NCBI GenBank assembly: GCA_021782295.1
Contig: JAJXVC010000061.1
Span: 1-9,434, forward strand
Direction of reading: 5' to 3'
DNA length: 9,434 nt
Source: a bacterium
Lineage (GTDB): Bacteria; Eremiobacterota; Eremiobacteria; Baltobacterales; Baltobacteraceae
A program made the position numbers and the translations under genes. Of this stretch, positions 4,251 to 9,434 are shown one piece after another. Position 1 is the first letter of the stretch. Every line of letters begins with the position of its first letter. The notes beneath the pieces were generated by a model. The model did not search any database and was not told where the DNA came from. It saw only the letters and a program-made list of their open reading frames with translations.

Positions 4251-4994
4251 CTAGAAGTGCACCGTCGCCGCCGCCCCGATCGTGACGCGGCGGTCGTACC
4301 CGATCCCGAGGCCGATCGCGAGCTGCGTATGAGGAATGAGCCAGGACGGCGCGATGACCGGCGAGAGATGCGCGCCGTGGAGCACCGCGCCGAGCTCGAG
4401 CTCGAAGTGCCCTTTCCGCACGGCCGCGTAGCCCAATCCGGCGCCATTTGCCGTGAAGATCGATCCGACGCGCGTCGGCGCGACCTCTTGCCGGCTCACC
4501 GTGACGGCAATCTTCGTCGTGGGATCGGCGAGCACCGCAGCCGTGGCGGCCTTATCGGTGGCAAAGAGCGCGGCTTGTTGTGCGGACGTCCATCCCGGCG
4601 GCGGCGTGGGCGACGGAATCGGCAGCGCTGAAAGATGGGCGCGCACGACTTCGATCGTTGCGGGCTTGAGCGCTCCGAGAATCGAGGCGATCTCCGCACC
4701 GGAGAATCCCCGCATCCCTGGCAGCTCGCGCACGACGTTGACCGCCGGTGCCGAGAAGAGCGGCGTCGATCCGCGCGACGCGGCGAGGAGTCGATCGGCG
4801 TTGAGTACGCCTTGCACTTCGCGCTCGATCTTTCGAGCCGTCGAGATACCCTTCGAAGGGGTGTTCGAAGGCGCCGTCGGCGGCGTGTGATGCAGATAGG
4901 CAAACGCCAGGATGCCCACGATGAGCACTGCGCCGCCCCAGCCTGCAAGAAATCGCAGCGTCGCGTGGAGCTCTTTAAGGGCGAGCTCCGTCAC
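4251..4994 (-). CDS. Inner-membrane-anchored lysis-region protein with beta-rich C terminus, 247 aa
   Basis: The start is a GTG at 4994 that overlaps the TGA of the holin-like gene as GTGA; the longer frame to 5066 is not needed. One membrane segment at about 15-34 (FLAGWGGAVLIVGILAFAYL) is followed by a Pro/Thr-rich stretch, a helical middle (about 50-125), and a Pro-rich linker PIPSPTPPPGW (125-135). The last ~75 residues alternate polar and apolar residues in short strands with Gly turns and end in Phe (GYDRRVTIGAAATVHF). An aromatic C-terminal residue after amphipathic strands is typical of outer-membrane-targeted segments. An anchor in the inner membrane joined through a flexible linker to a beta domain, directly after holin and endolysin genes, suggests a single-polypeptide spanin substitute. 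That is inference; no known spanin family is recognised. Confidence 0.72.
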   Translation of the reverse strand: MTELALKELHATLRFLAGWGGAVLIVGILAFAYLHHTPPTAPSNTPSKGISTARKIEREVQGVLNADRLLAASRGSTPLFSAPAVNVVRELPGMRGFSGAEIASILGALKPATIEVVRAHLSALPIPSPTPPPGWTSAQQAALFATDKAATAAVLADPTTKIAVTVSRQEVAPTRVGSIFTANGAGLGYAAVRKGHFELELGAVLHGAHLSPVIAPSWLIPHTQLAIGLGIGYDRRVTIGAAATVHF

Positions 4995-5368
4995 GGCTGC
5001 TTCTCGCGCGGCGTGACCAGCACGAGCCCCGCGACGATGAGCGCCGCAGCGATATGTTTGATCCACGCCTCAGCGACCCCGAGATCGTGGAGCGCCCCCG
5101 CGCCGTTGGTGAAGAGCCCCGTCGCTACCGAGATCGCGCCGATCGCGGTCGACTGCGTGGATCTCCACCACGCTTCTACGCGCGCATCGAGACGAACGAA
5201 GAACGCTCGCATTTTCGCGAGCGCTCCAGCGAGAACGTTCATGGGTTGCTCCTTTCGATCCGGCGGTTGCGCTCCACGCGGAACCGCGCAGGTGATCGCG
5301 TAGACGATATAGCCGACCGCCGCGACGACCATCACGACGATGCCGATAACGAAGAACGCGACGATCAT
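4991..5368 (-). CDS. Holin-like protein with two in-frame starts (125 or 83 aa)
   Basis: The long start, ATG 5368, overlaps the endolysin TGA as ATGA. A second in-frame ATG at 5242 (residue 43) has a near-ideal AAAGGAG (5249-5255) six bases upstream. The long form has a strongly hydrophobic N-terminal segment (residues 2-26, IVAFFVIGIVVMVVAAVGYI and on), then a polar linker. Both forms share an amphipathic, Arg/Trp-containing helix (52-70), a weakly hydrophobic Gly/Ala/Ser stretch (74-92) and a C-terminal TM (about 101-119). It is small, has several TM segments and sits beside the endolysin, which fits a holin. Two products differing by one TM would fit a holin/antiholin pair. No specific holin family is recognised. 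Confidence 0.75.
   Translation of the reverse strand: MIVAFFVIGIVVMVVAAVGYIVYAITCAVPRGAQPPDRKEQPMNVLAGALAKMRAFFVRLDARVEAWWRSTQSTAIGAISVATGLFTNGAGALHDLGVAEAWIKHIAAALIVAGLVLVTPREKQP
5242..5255 (-). promoter_or_regulatory. Internal ribosome site and second start of the holin-like gene
   Basis: On the minus strand AAAGGAG (5255-5249), six bases, then ATG (5242-5240). The same AAAGGAG precedes the starts at 6029 and 6637, so it is the strong ribosome site used in this region. The upstream ATG at 5368 has no comparable site. Confidence 0.75.
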
Positions 5369-5940
5369 AAAATATCTGACCCGTCACCGGTCGGATCGCA
5401 GTAGATGCCGACCTCCATCATGGCGCAGTCGCGTTTTGCACGCCATCCGACTTGCGTGAACCAATCGCTCTGGCGCAGGTCATTTGCGGCAGTCACGAAC
5501 GCCTCGTGCGCATCGGGAGCGTTCGCTTCTTTCGCCCGCTGCGCGTCAGCGATCGCCGCGCGAGTGCGTACAAATTGCAGCCACCTGCCGGAGCCCATGT
5601 TATACACGAGATCGCAGATCACGAAACGGCGCGCGTCGGTAAGCGCATCGAAGATGCCGGTCGGAAGCGAAGCACGCGCCTCGGAAACAATCGGCGCAAA
5701 CGAATACGCAAAGAGCGCGTCGATTTGCTCTTGCGAGAGCGCGACGTCACCGTTGATGACGCCCTGCACTTGCGTCGGCGGGACTCCGGCTTTCAGCAGC
5801 GCGCTATAAGCATCCGCGCGGGTCAGATTATAACCGATCCCAATCGTTGGAACTCCTCTCGTATCATAGTAACGCGTCGCCTCGCACCCTTCGGAAATCG
5901 CGATGCGGCGCTGTACCTCGCCGAGCCACGCGGCGTTCAT
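5365..5940 (-). CDS. Endolysin, GH24 T4-type lysozyme (muramidase), 191 aa
   Basis: It cleaves the beta-1,4 bond between N-acetylmuramic acid and N-acetylglucosamine in peptidoglycan. The catalytic set is visible at the N terminus: E17 in ISEG, D26 in YYD, T32 in GVPTIGIGYNL. The spacings E-9-D-6-T match T4 lysozyme E11/D20/T26 exactly. Later segments (ALFAYSFAPIVSEARAS, then RRFVICDLVYNMGSGRWLQF) match the family's helical C lobe. The start is ATG 5940, which overlaps the stop of the 30-aa gene as ATGA; the frame's extension to 6096 is a shadow of other genes. No signal peptide or SAR segment is present, so release should need a holin, the likely role of the next gene. The C-terminal extension (WFTQVGWRAKRDC, then a Gly/Asp-rich end) gives it a length slightly above T4 lysozyme. 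Confidence 0.93.
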   Translation of the reverse strand: MNAAWLGEVQRRIAISEGCEATRYYDTRGVPTIGIGYNLTRADAYSALLKAGVPPTQVQGVINGDVALSQEQIDALFAYSFAPIVSEARASLPTGIFDALTDARRFVICDLVYNMGSGRWLQFVRTRAAIADAQRAKEANAPDAHEAFVTAANDLRQSDWFTQVGWRAKRDCAMMEVGIYCDPTGDGSDIL

Positions 5941-6029
5941 TTCTTCACCGCCCCAAGGACAATGATCGGCCGAATCTGCATGGTGCGCAGGCGCTCGATG
6001 AGGTCGGCAAATGACGGAAGAGGATTCAT
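5937..6029 (-). CDS. 30-aa micro-gene between membrane protein and endolysin
   Basis: The ATG at 6029 overlaps the previous TGA as ATGA and has a strong AAAGGAG (6043-6037) seven bases upstream. Its own TGA (5939-5937) overlaps the endolysin start as ATGA. The product is MNPLPSFADLIERLRTMQ followed by a hydrophobic, basic end (IRPIIVLGAVKK): an amphipathic helix plus a short apolar patch. Function is unknown. It may be a lysis regulator, or a leader peptide whose translation delivers ribosomes to the endolysin, which has only a weak ribosome site (GGTGAAGAA) of its own. Confidence 0.62.
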   Translation of the reverse strand: MNPLPSFADLIERLRTMQIRPIIVLGAVKK

Positions 6030-6637
6030 GGTTTTGCTCCTTTGTCGATTTCGTCGAGCAGTTGCGCGACGATGAGACGCAGATAGCTATCGACATCTGC
6101 GCTCGGTTTCGTGAGATAGGATCGGATCATGTTCGCGAGATCGATGACGGTGCGATTTTGCTCCAGCGCGTCGAGCAAGCGTGCGACCATATCGTGCAAG
6201 AGGTCGTCGTGCTCGGCAGCGCGTTCGAGTTGCGCGCGGACGGCCGTCGTCAGGGTGACAATCGCTTCGTTCTGTGCAACCAGGTGCGCGCTCTGCTGTT
6301 GGATTTCTCCGAGCTGCTGCGCGTTAGAATACTTCAATGCGTTTTCGACAAGGAAGGGTGCTACCGACCAGAGCACCGTCAGCACAATGAGATCGCCGTC
6401 GCCGGCAAACCAATGCGCGTGCTCGACAAGGAGTTCGCGCACGGGAATCCAGATAAGAAAGATGAGCACCCATCCGAAGAACCACTTTGGGTTGCTCGAT
6501 ACGCGCGAGAACCACTCCAACAGGCGGCGATCCCACCCTGTTGCAATGGAATTGATGCCCATAACCAGCAGCATCGTGCCGAATGAGACGCCCGCGCAGA
6601 GCAGCAGAATGTCCGTGGGGTGGTGAAGTCCGAGCAT
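6026..6637 (-). CDS. Three-TM membrane protein with long helical tail, 203 aa
   Basis: The start is ATG 6637 with AAAGGAG (6652-6646) eight bases upstream; the open frame to 6898 overlaps a plus-strand gene and promoter and is rejected. Hydrophobic segments lie at about 8-30 (TDILLLCAGVSFGTMLLVMG), 52-70 (WFFGWVLIFLIWIPVRELL) and 82-99. After these come about 100 residues of soluble helices with heptad-like spacing (QQLGEIQQQSAHLVAQ, then VRAQLERAAEHDDLLHDMVA). The arrangement FSRVSSNPKWF, TM, loop, TM, NA-L-x-x-x-N-x-Q is faintly like small bacterial iron-permease-type membrane proteins (PF04120), but that is a weak impression. As first gene of the lysis region it may be a holin or lysis regulator. 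Confidence 0.8.
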   Translation of the reverse strand: MLGLHHPTDILLLCAGVSFGTMLLVMGINSIATGWDRRLLEWFSRVSSNPKWFFGWVLIFLIWIPVRELLVEHAHWFAGDGDLIVLTVLWSVAPFLVENALKYSNAQQLGEIQQQSAHLVAQNEAIVTLTTAVRAQLERAAEHDDLLHDMVARLLDALEQNRTVIDLANMIRSYLTKPSADVDSYLRLIVAQLLDEIDKGAKP

Positions 6638-6680
6638 CGTCGGCTCTCCTTTCGTCGGCGGTGATCGGGAGGAACGAGGT

Positions 6681-6711
6681 TTGCGCGCCCGCGCGCGCGG
6701 CGTGGTACAAT
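6681..6711 (+). promoter_or_regulatory. Promoter of the lipoprotein gene
   Basis: TTGCGC (6681-6686) and TACAAT (6706-6711) are spaced 19 bp apart, with TGG before the -10, giving the extended form TGGTACAAT. A start near 6718 leaves a leader of about 19 nt holding AAGGAGG (6725-6731), five bases before the ATG at 6737. The long spacer is compensated by the extended -10. Confidence 0.68.
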
Positions 6712-6736
6712 CGTCGAAATGCACAAGGAGGAATCT

Positions 6737-7741
6737 ATGACCAAGCATCTTCTCGCCGGGCTTAGCGCCCTGGCGATTGTCGCGCTCGCAGCCTGCGGCG
6801 GCGGCTCGTCGGGTAGCAATCCGATCGCTCCGCCGACGACTGCGCCTGTGAGCTATCAAGCGCAGATTGTTTTCAAGGGCCCACTCGCCGGGTCGCAAAG
6901 CGGCGTCTCGACGCTCTCAACGGGTCGGGAAATCCAGTCGATGAATCAGCGCGGAATTCTCGCCGCGCCGGGAGCGACGCCTGTGCCGATTATGATTCTG
7001 TCGCCGAACGGGCCGAACGATTCCTTTATGGGTTCTACCGATAACGCGGTCGGCGGCATCGTGTCGGTTGTAGTGTCCCCTGAGCCGCAAACCCCGGTGT
7101 CTATTGCCATGTCGTTCTCGGGAGTGCAGCCGTCAGTCGTCCCCACCAACTCCCCTGCGCCGACCTATACGAACCCTCCGGGAGTCGTCGGCGTGATTGG
7201 AGTTGCGGGGTCAGCCGCCGCCGTGGGTACGCAAGCCGCTGGAGTGGCTACTGCTACGGTATCCGCTCCGGTCAATCAAGCACCGCAGACTCCTATCTAC
7301 GAGTACCAGTCTATCGGATTGGACTGCGCGAACATCTATCCGAACGACTTCGGCGGGGCTTCGTGGAACGGCACCACTTGGGTGGGTGCTTCTTCCCCCG
7401 CGACCGCCGACATTTACATGACGGATACTTCGCCGCAGTGTAATGCACCGTGGGCAACCGCGAGCCAGCCTACCTTGAACGTGCCTTACGGCGGAGTGCT
7501 TTTCAACAATTCGACTCCATGTTCGTCGTTCACCGCGAGCCAATGGTCGAATACCTTTACGAGTATCCCAATGGCTACGGTAGGGACTATTCTCCCGGAC
7601 TATTCCATGAACGCGGTCCTACTCTTCAAAACGGCCAGTGGGGCTATTGCGAAGATTTGTCCCACGGCCACAGGGAATATCCAGAACCCCATCTATGGCG
7701 GGGCTATCGAAGTCTCCGGTGATTCCATAGACGGGTTCTAA
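6737..7741 (+). CDS. Secreted lipoprotein (moron candidate), 334 aa
   Basis: The start at ATG 6737 is fixed by AAGGAGG five bases upstream; the ATG at 6719 is next to the expected transcript start and lacks a site. The N terminus MTKHLLAGLSALAIVALAAC is a lipoprotein signal with lipobox L17-A18-A19-C20, so mature protein would start at the acylated Cys20, followed by a Gly/Ser linker. The rest is a secreted-type sequence rich in Thr, Ser, Pro, Gly and Asn, with Pro/Thr repeats (VVPTNSPAPTYTNPPG) and paired Cys toward the C terminus (LDCANIY, SPQCNAPW, STPCSSF, AKICPT). No domain is recognised. It has its own promoter and terminator and runs against all its neighbours, as prophage-expressed morons do. 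Surface lipoproteins of this kind can block superinfection or alter the host surface; which applies is unknown. Confidence 0.85.
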   Translation: MTKHLLAGLSALAIVALAACGGGSSGSNPIAPPTTAPVSYQAQIVFKGPLAGSQSGVSTLSTGREIQSMNQRGILAAPGATPVPIMILSPNGPNDSFMGSTDNAVGGIVSVVVSPEPQTPVSIAMSFSGVQPSVVPTNSPAPTYTNPPGVVGVIGVAGSAAAVGTQAAGVATATVSAPVNQAPQTPIYEYQSIGLDCANIYPNDFGGASWNGTTWVGASSPATADIYMTDTSPQCNAPWATASQPTLNVPYGGVLFNNSTPCSSFTASQWSNTFTSIPMATVGTILPDYSMNAVLLFKTASGAIAKICPTATGNIQNPIYGGAIEVSGDSIDGF

Positions 7742-8064
7742 AACGACTCAGGTCGAAACGGCGGGAAGCCGTGGAACGCATGCACTGACTCAAGTGCTTC
7801 GTACATAGCCGTTCCCGCCGAGACTCCCGCATAACTCAACGCCGCTGCATGTTCCTTAGACAGCGGCGTTGTTTTCCATGCCGGGGGAAATACGGTTATC
7901 CCTGCGAAGGTCGCAGCGTTCTCGTAGAAGTGAGGCGCGGGTTCGACGACCGCGATGAATGAACCATCGGAGAGGTCGCACCCGTGCAGGCTATGTACGA
8001 ACGCGCCGATATTGGTGCGTAGATGGTCGAGTCCTTGCGGGTCGTGGACGAGTAATTTCGCCAT
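7738..8064 (-). CDS. Hypothetical phage protein, 108 aa
   Basis: The start is ATG 8064 with AAGGAC seven bases upstream, 10 bases after the tail-protein TAA, so the two are probably co-transcribed. The open frame continues to 8181 but that part is antisense-frame overlap with the tail gene. The product begins MAKLLVHDPQGLDHLRTNIG and contains DLSDGSFIAVVEPAPHFYEN, then SKEHAAALSYAGVSAGTAMYE and a Pro/Phe-rich end. It is a soluble mixed alpha/beta protein with no recognised domain. Its TAG overlaps the lipoprotein TAA tail to tail by four bases. A small chaperone or tail accessory is possible from position only. Confidence 0.72.
   Translation of the reverse strand: MAKLLVHDPQGLDHLRTNIGAFVHSLHGCDLSDGSFIAVVEPAPHFYENAATFAGITVFPPAWKTTPLSKEHAAALSYAGVSAGTAMYEALESVHAFHGFPPFRPESF
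7759..7820 (+). other. Nested stem structure after the lipoprotein stop
   Basis: CGGCGGGAA (7759-7767) is a perfect complement of TTCCCGCCG (7812-7820), 9 pairs closing a 44-base interior. Inside it, GCACT (7782-7786) pairs with AGTGC (7793-7797) around a 6-nt loop. It lies in the 3' untranslated part of the lipoprotein transcript, just before the terminator, and also inside the coding sequence of the convergent gene. Confidence 0.5.
7838..7875 (+). terminator. Strong intrinsic terminator of the lipoprotein gene
   Basis: AACGCCGCTG (7838-7847) pairs perfectly with CAGCGGCGTT (7861-7870), 10 bp with a 13-nt loop, followed by GTTTT (7871-7875). The T-run is only on the plus side. It lies about 100 bases after the lipoprotein stop and inside the coding region of the minus-strand gene 8064-7738. 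Confidence 0.78.
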
Positions 8065-8074
8065 TTCGTTGTCC

Positions 8075-9434
8075 TTATCCTGAGATATTATGGCCGATTT
8101 GGCCTGCGAGGTCGCCAGGTAACGGCATGATTTCATCCCCGGCACGGAGGTCGCGGACATAGACCCACTCGCCGTTTGCAAGCATGATTCGGTGGGTATC
8201 GTTCACCCTCGCGTCGGCGGGGAGAACGTACCGATGACGCTCGCAGTTGATAGCCACGAAGTTTCCGACGCTGCACTCCTCGACTTCAAGCACCACCGAG
8301 TCGGCGGTTTTGATTCTCCAGATAGGCGAAATGTCTATCTGAATATCGGTGATTTCATTCCACCCGTTGAATGGGTCGCGCAGGTGTTCGCCGACCGCGA
8401 GCGTCCCTGCTTGCACCATACCGCGTTCGAGGGTTTCGATGGACTGCTCGACCGCAGGGCACCCCTTTCCAGGCAGCGTCGGCGAGGTTCCGCCACCGCC
8501 TGAAGTTCCACTTGTAGGTAACGCAGCGGAGTAGCCGATATACATCGACATCTTCGTATCTTCGAGAGCCACGATATACTGGGCGGGGGTCGGCGCGGTC
8601 GTTTGTGGGGCAATGCAATTGACGGCCCCTGTCAGCAGGTTGTAATAGATTGTGGTGTAGTAAGTCGCCCCGGCAGTAAGTCCTGTATAATTCGTACTTG
8701 TCCAAGCCGGGATGGTGAAAGAAGTTCCATCTGCACGATACCAAGTGTAAGCCGGGGTGGAGTATTGAATGGAACTGGTCGTCGCCGTGTACGAAGGTGT
8801 AACCTTCAACCCCGCAGATGGAGGCGTCGAAGAGATTCCATTCATGTTGCTCGATGATTTCATGTTCCCGTTTACGTCGAGGGTATTCTGCATCCCTGAT
8901 ACATGACTAGCATTGACCCACGGAGCATGAAAGAGTAACTGCGAACTATCTCCGTTAATGTAACCAACGATTTCATAGTTTTGGCCGTTGGCTTCGTTAA
9001 AGATATAGGCGTAATCACTTGCATTGTAACCGACAGTGTAAACGCTTGCCGCACCTTGCGAAACCCAGTCAATAAAGACTGCTTCCCACGCGCCGACTGA
9101 AACGCTACTGCCTACATCTATTCGGCAGTAGTCACCACTAGGTCGAAAGAAGATGACGTTGCTCGGGAAGTGTAGGACATTACTAGCGTCAATGTACGGC
9201 ATCTGCCCCGCGCAGGAAACGTGCATCCCTCCACCACGGTTTTGAATCGTCGTAGCGTGATTCGCATAGGGCAATAATCCCACTACATCGGTAGGGAGAT
9301 TCGCCTGGTTCTTCTGCGCTAACGCTCCCTTTGAAGGATGCGGAAGGTTGAAGTCAATCATCGTGCCACCGGAAGGCGACGGGCCGCTCCATGCCGAGCA
9401 GATTGAACCTTCTTCTAACTGCATACCACAGAAG
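8075..9434 (-). CDS. Tail or receptor-binding-type protein ending in a Hint domain (partial, start outside window)
   Basis: The frame is open through the right edge; the first ATG inside the window, at 9424, gives 449 residues but the true start may lie further right. Residues about 20-250 are Gly/Ser/Asn/Tyr-rich beta-type sequence typical of phage tail-tip or fibre proteins (SNVIFFRPSGDYCRIDVG, WRADG-like loops, YTGLTAGATYYTTIYYN resembling a fibronectin-III-type strand pair). A Gly-rich linker (SGGGGTSPTLPGKG) leads to a C-terminal Hint-like domain, listed separately. The AT-richer composition differs from the lysis genes. It heads the next gene by 10 bases. A tail adhesin is the best reading; the exact structural role cannot be fixed without the missing N terminus and the genes to the right. 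Confidence 0.72.
   Translation of the reverse strand, partial: FCGMQLEEGSICSAWSGPSPSGGTMIDFNLPHPSKGALAQKNQANLPTDVVGLLPYANHATTIQNRGGGMHVSCAGQMPYIDASNVLHFPSNVIFFRPSGDYCRIDVGSSVSVGAWEAVFIDWVSQGAASVYTVGYNASDYAYIFNEANGQNYEIVGYINGDSSQLLFHAPWVNASHVSGMQNTLDVNGNMKSSSNMNGISSTPPSAGLKVTPSYTATTSSIQYSTPAYTWYRADGTSFTIPAWTSTNYTGLTAGATYYTTIYYNLLTGAVNCIAPQTTAPTPAQYIVALEDTKMSMYIGYSAALPTSGTSGGGGTSPTLPGKGCPAVEQSIETLERGMVQAGTLAVGEHLRDPFNGWNEITDIQIDISPIWRIKTADSVVLEVEECSVGNFVAINCERHRYVLPADARVNDTHRIMLANGEWVYVRDLRAGDEIMPLPGDLAGQIGHNISG
8078..8461 (-). other. C-terminal Hint (intein/hedgehog-like) domain of the tail protein
   Basis: Cys322 opens the domain directly after a Gly-rich linker: CPAVEQSIETLERGMVQAGT, then LAVGEHL, matching the Hint start (nucleophile Cys, beta strand, Gly, then a V-G/D motif). 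Next come W-N-E-I-T and a strand with RIKTADSVVLEV. NCERHRYVLP carries His397 in the place of the block-B histidine. GEWVYVRDLRAGDEI matches the repeated W-x-x-x-x-D-L-x-x-G-D of the second subdomain. The protein ends soon after, in GHNISG, with His445-Asn446 near the C terminus. There is no clear C-extein and no room for a homing endonuclease. Confidence 0.6.

Noticed and set aside
5941..6096. Longer endolysin start
   Set aside because: The extension overlaps the 30-aa gene and the end of the membrane protein; GH24 homology begins just after ATG 5940.
6638..6898. Longer start of the 3-TM membrane protein
   Set aside because: The extension is Arg-rich, crosses the lipoprotein promoter and gene, and ATG 6637 has AAAGGAG.
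7838..7875. Terminator for the leftward tail genes
   Set aside because: The U-run is present only in the plus direction.
8078..8461. Complete splicing intein
   Set aside because: There is no C-extein with a +1 Cys/Ser/Thr right after His-Asn (Ile follows) and only three residues remain, so protein splicing in the usual sense is unlikely.
1..9434. tRNA, rRNA or insertion-sequence genes
   Set aside because: No cloverleaf, rRNA-like stretch or transposase domain was seen on reading both strands; a covariance-model scan was not possible here.

Overview
The window looks like the lysis-to-early part of a temperate double-stranded DNA phage or prophage of a high-GC bacterium. This rests on a GH24 endolysin in a lysis cluster, a divergent pair of XRE regulators with an operator between them, a serine-recombinase remnant, and short coupled genes that overlap by 1 to 4 bases. 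The host cannot be named with confidence. The lipoprotein style (ALAAC lipobox, then a Gly/Ser linker) and the diderm-type lysis genes fit a Gram-negative-like, GC-rich lineage, and Eremiobacterota/Vulcanimicrobiota is one guess of low confidence.

Layout from right to left, the direction most genes are read. (1) 9434-7738, minus strand: a tail or receptor-binding-type protein, cut by the window edge, that ends in a Hint (hedgehog/intein-like) domain, then a small coupled gene. This stretch is visibly AT-richer than the rest. (2) 6737-7741, plus strand: a lipoprotein gene with its own extended -10 promoter, strong ribosome site and strong terminator. It is inserted against the direction of its neighbours, like a phage 'moron'. 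(3) 6637-3814, minus strand: the lysis region, with a 3-TM membrane protein, a 30-residue micro-gene, a GH24 endolysin, a holin-like protein with two in-frame starts, an inner-membrane-anchored protein with a beta-rich C terminus (possible spanin substitute) and a 2-TM protein. A minus-strand terminator lies at 3507-3472. (4) 3440-3628: a repeat-dense non-coding stretch (10-bp direct repeats, 8-bp direct repeats, an inverted repeat), followed by a small plus-strand CxxC-protein gene that appears leaderless. (5) 2657-3439, plus strand: the C-terminal zinc-ribbon and coiled-coil part of a large serine recombinase whose catalytic domain is missing. (6) 2309-2396: the immunity switch. The minus promoter (TTGACA, 16 bp, TAAGAT) carries an 18-bp inverted-repeat operator across its spacer and -10. 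A Cro-sized XRE protein is read to the left and a second XRE protein to the right. (7) 2309-45, minus strand: an early operon of eight or nine tightly packed small genes. They include a second HTH protein, a small membrane protein, a 15-cysteine protein, a protein with near-identical 51-bp tandem repeats plus a zinc knuckle, and a phage family of unknown function.

The regions fit one lifestyle: lysis at the end of the late transcript, then integration/immunity, then early genes under repressor control. The broken recombinase suggests this copy may not be able to integrate or excise with this gene. The most notable items are the Hint-terminated tail protein, the recombinase/repressor fusion scar, the dual-start holin-like gene, the moron whose terminator sits inside its neighbour's coding sequence, and a shared extended -10 motif (TGN-TANNNT) often placed directly against a start codon.
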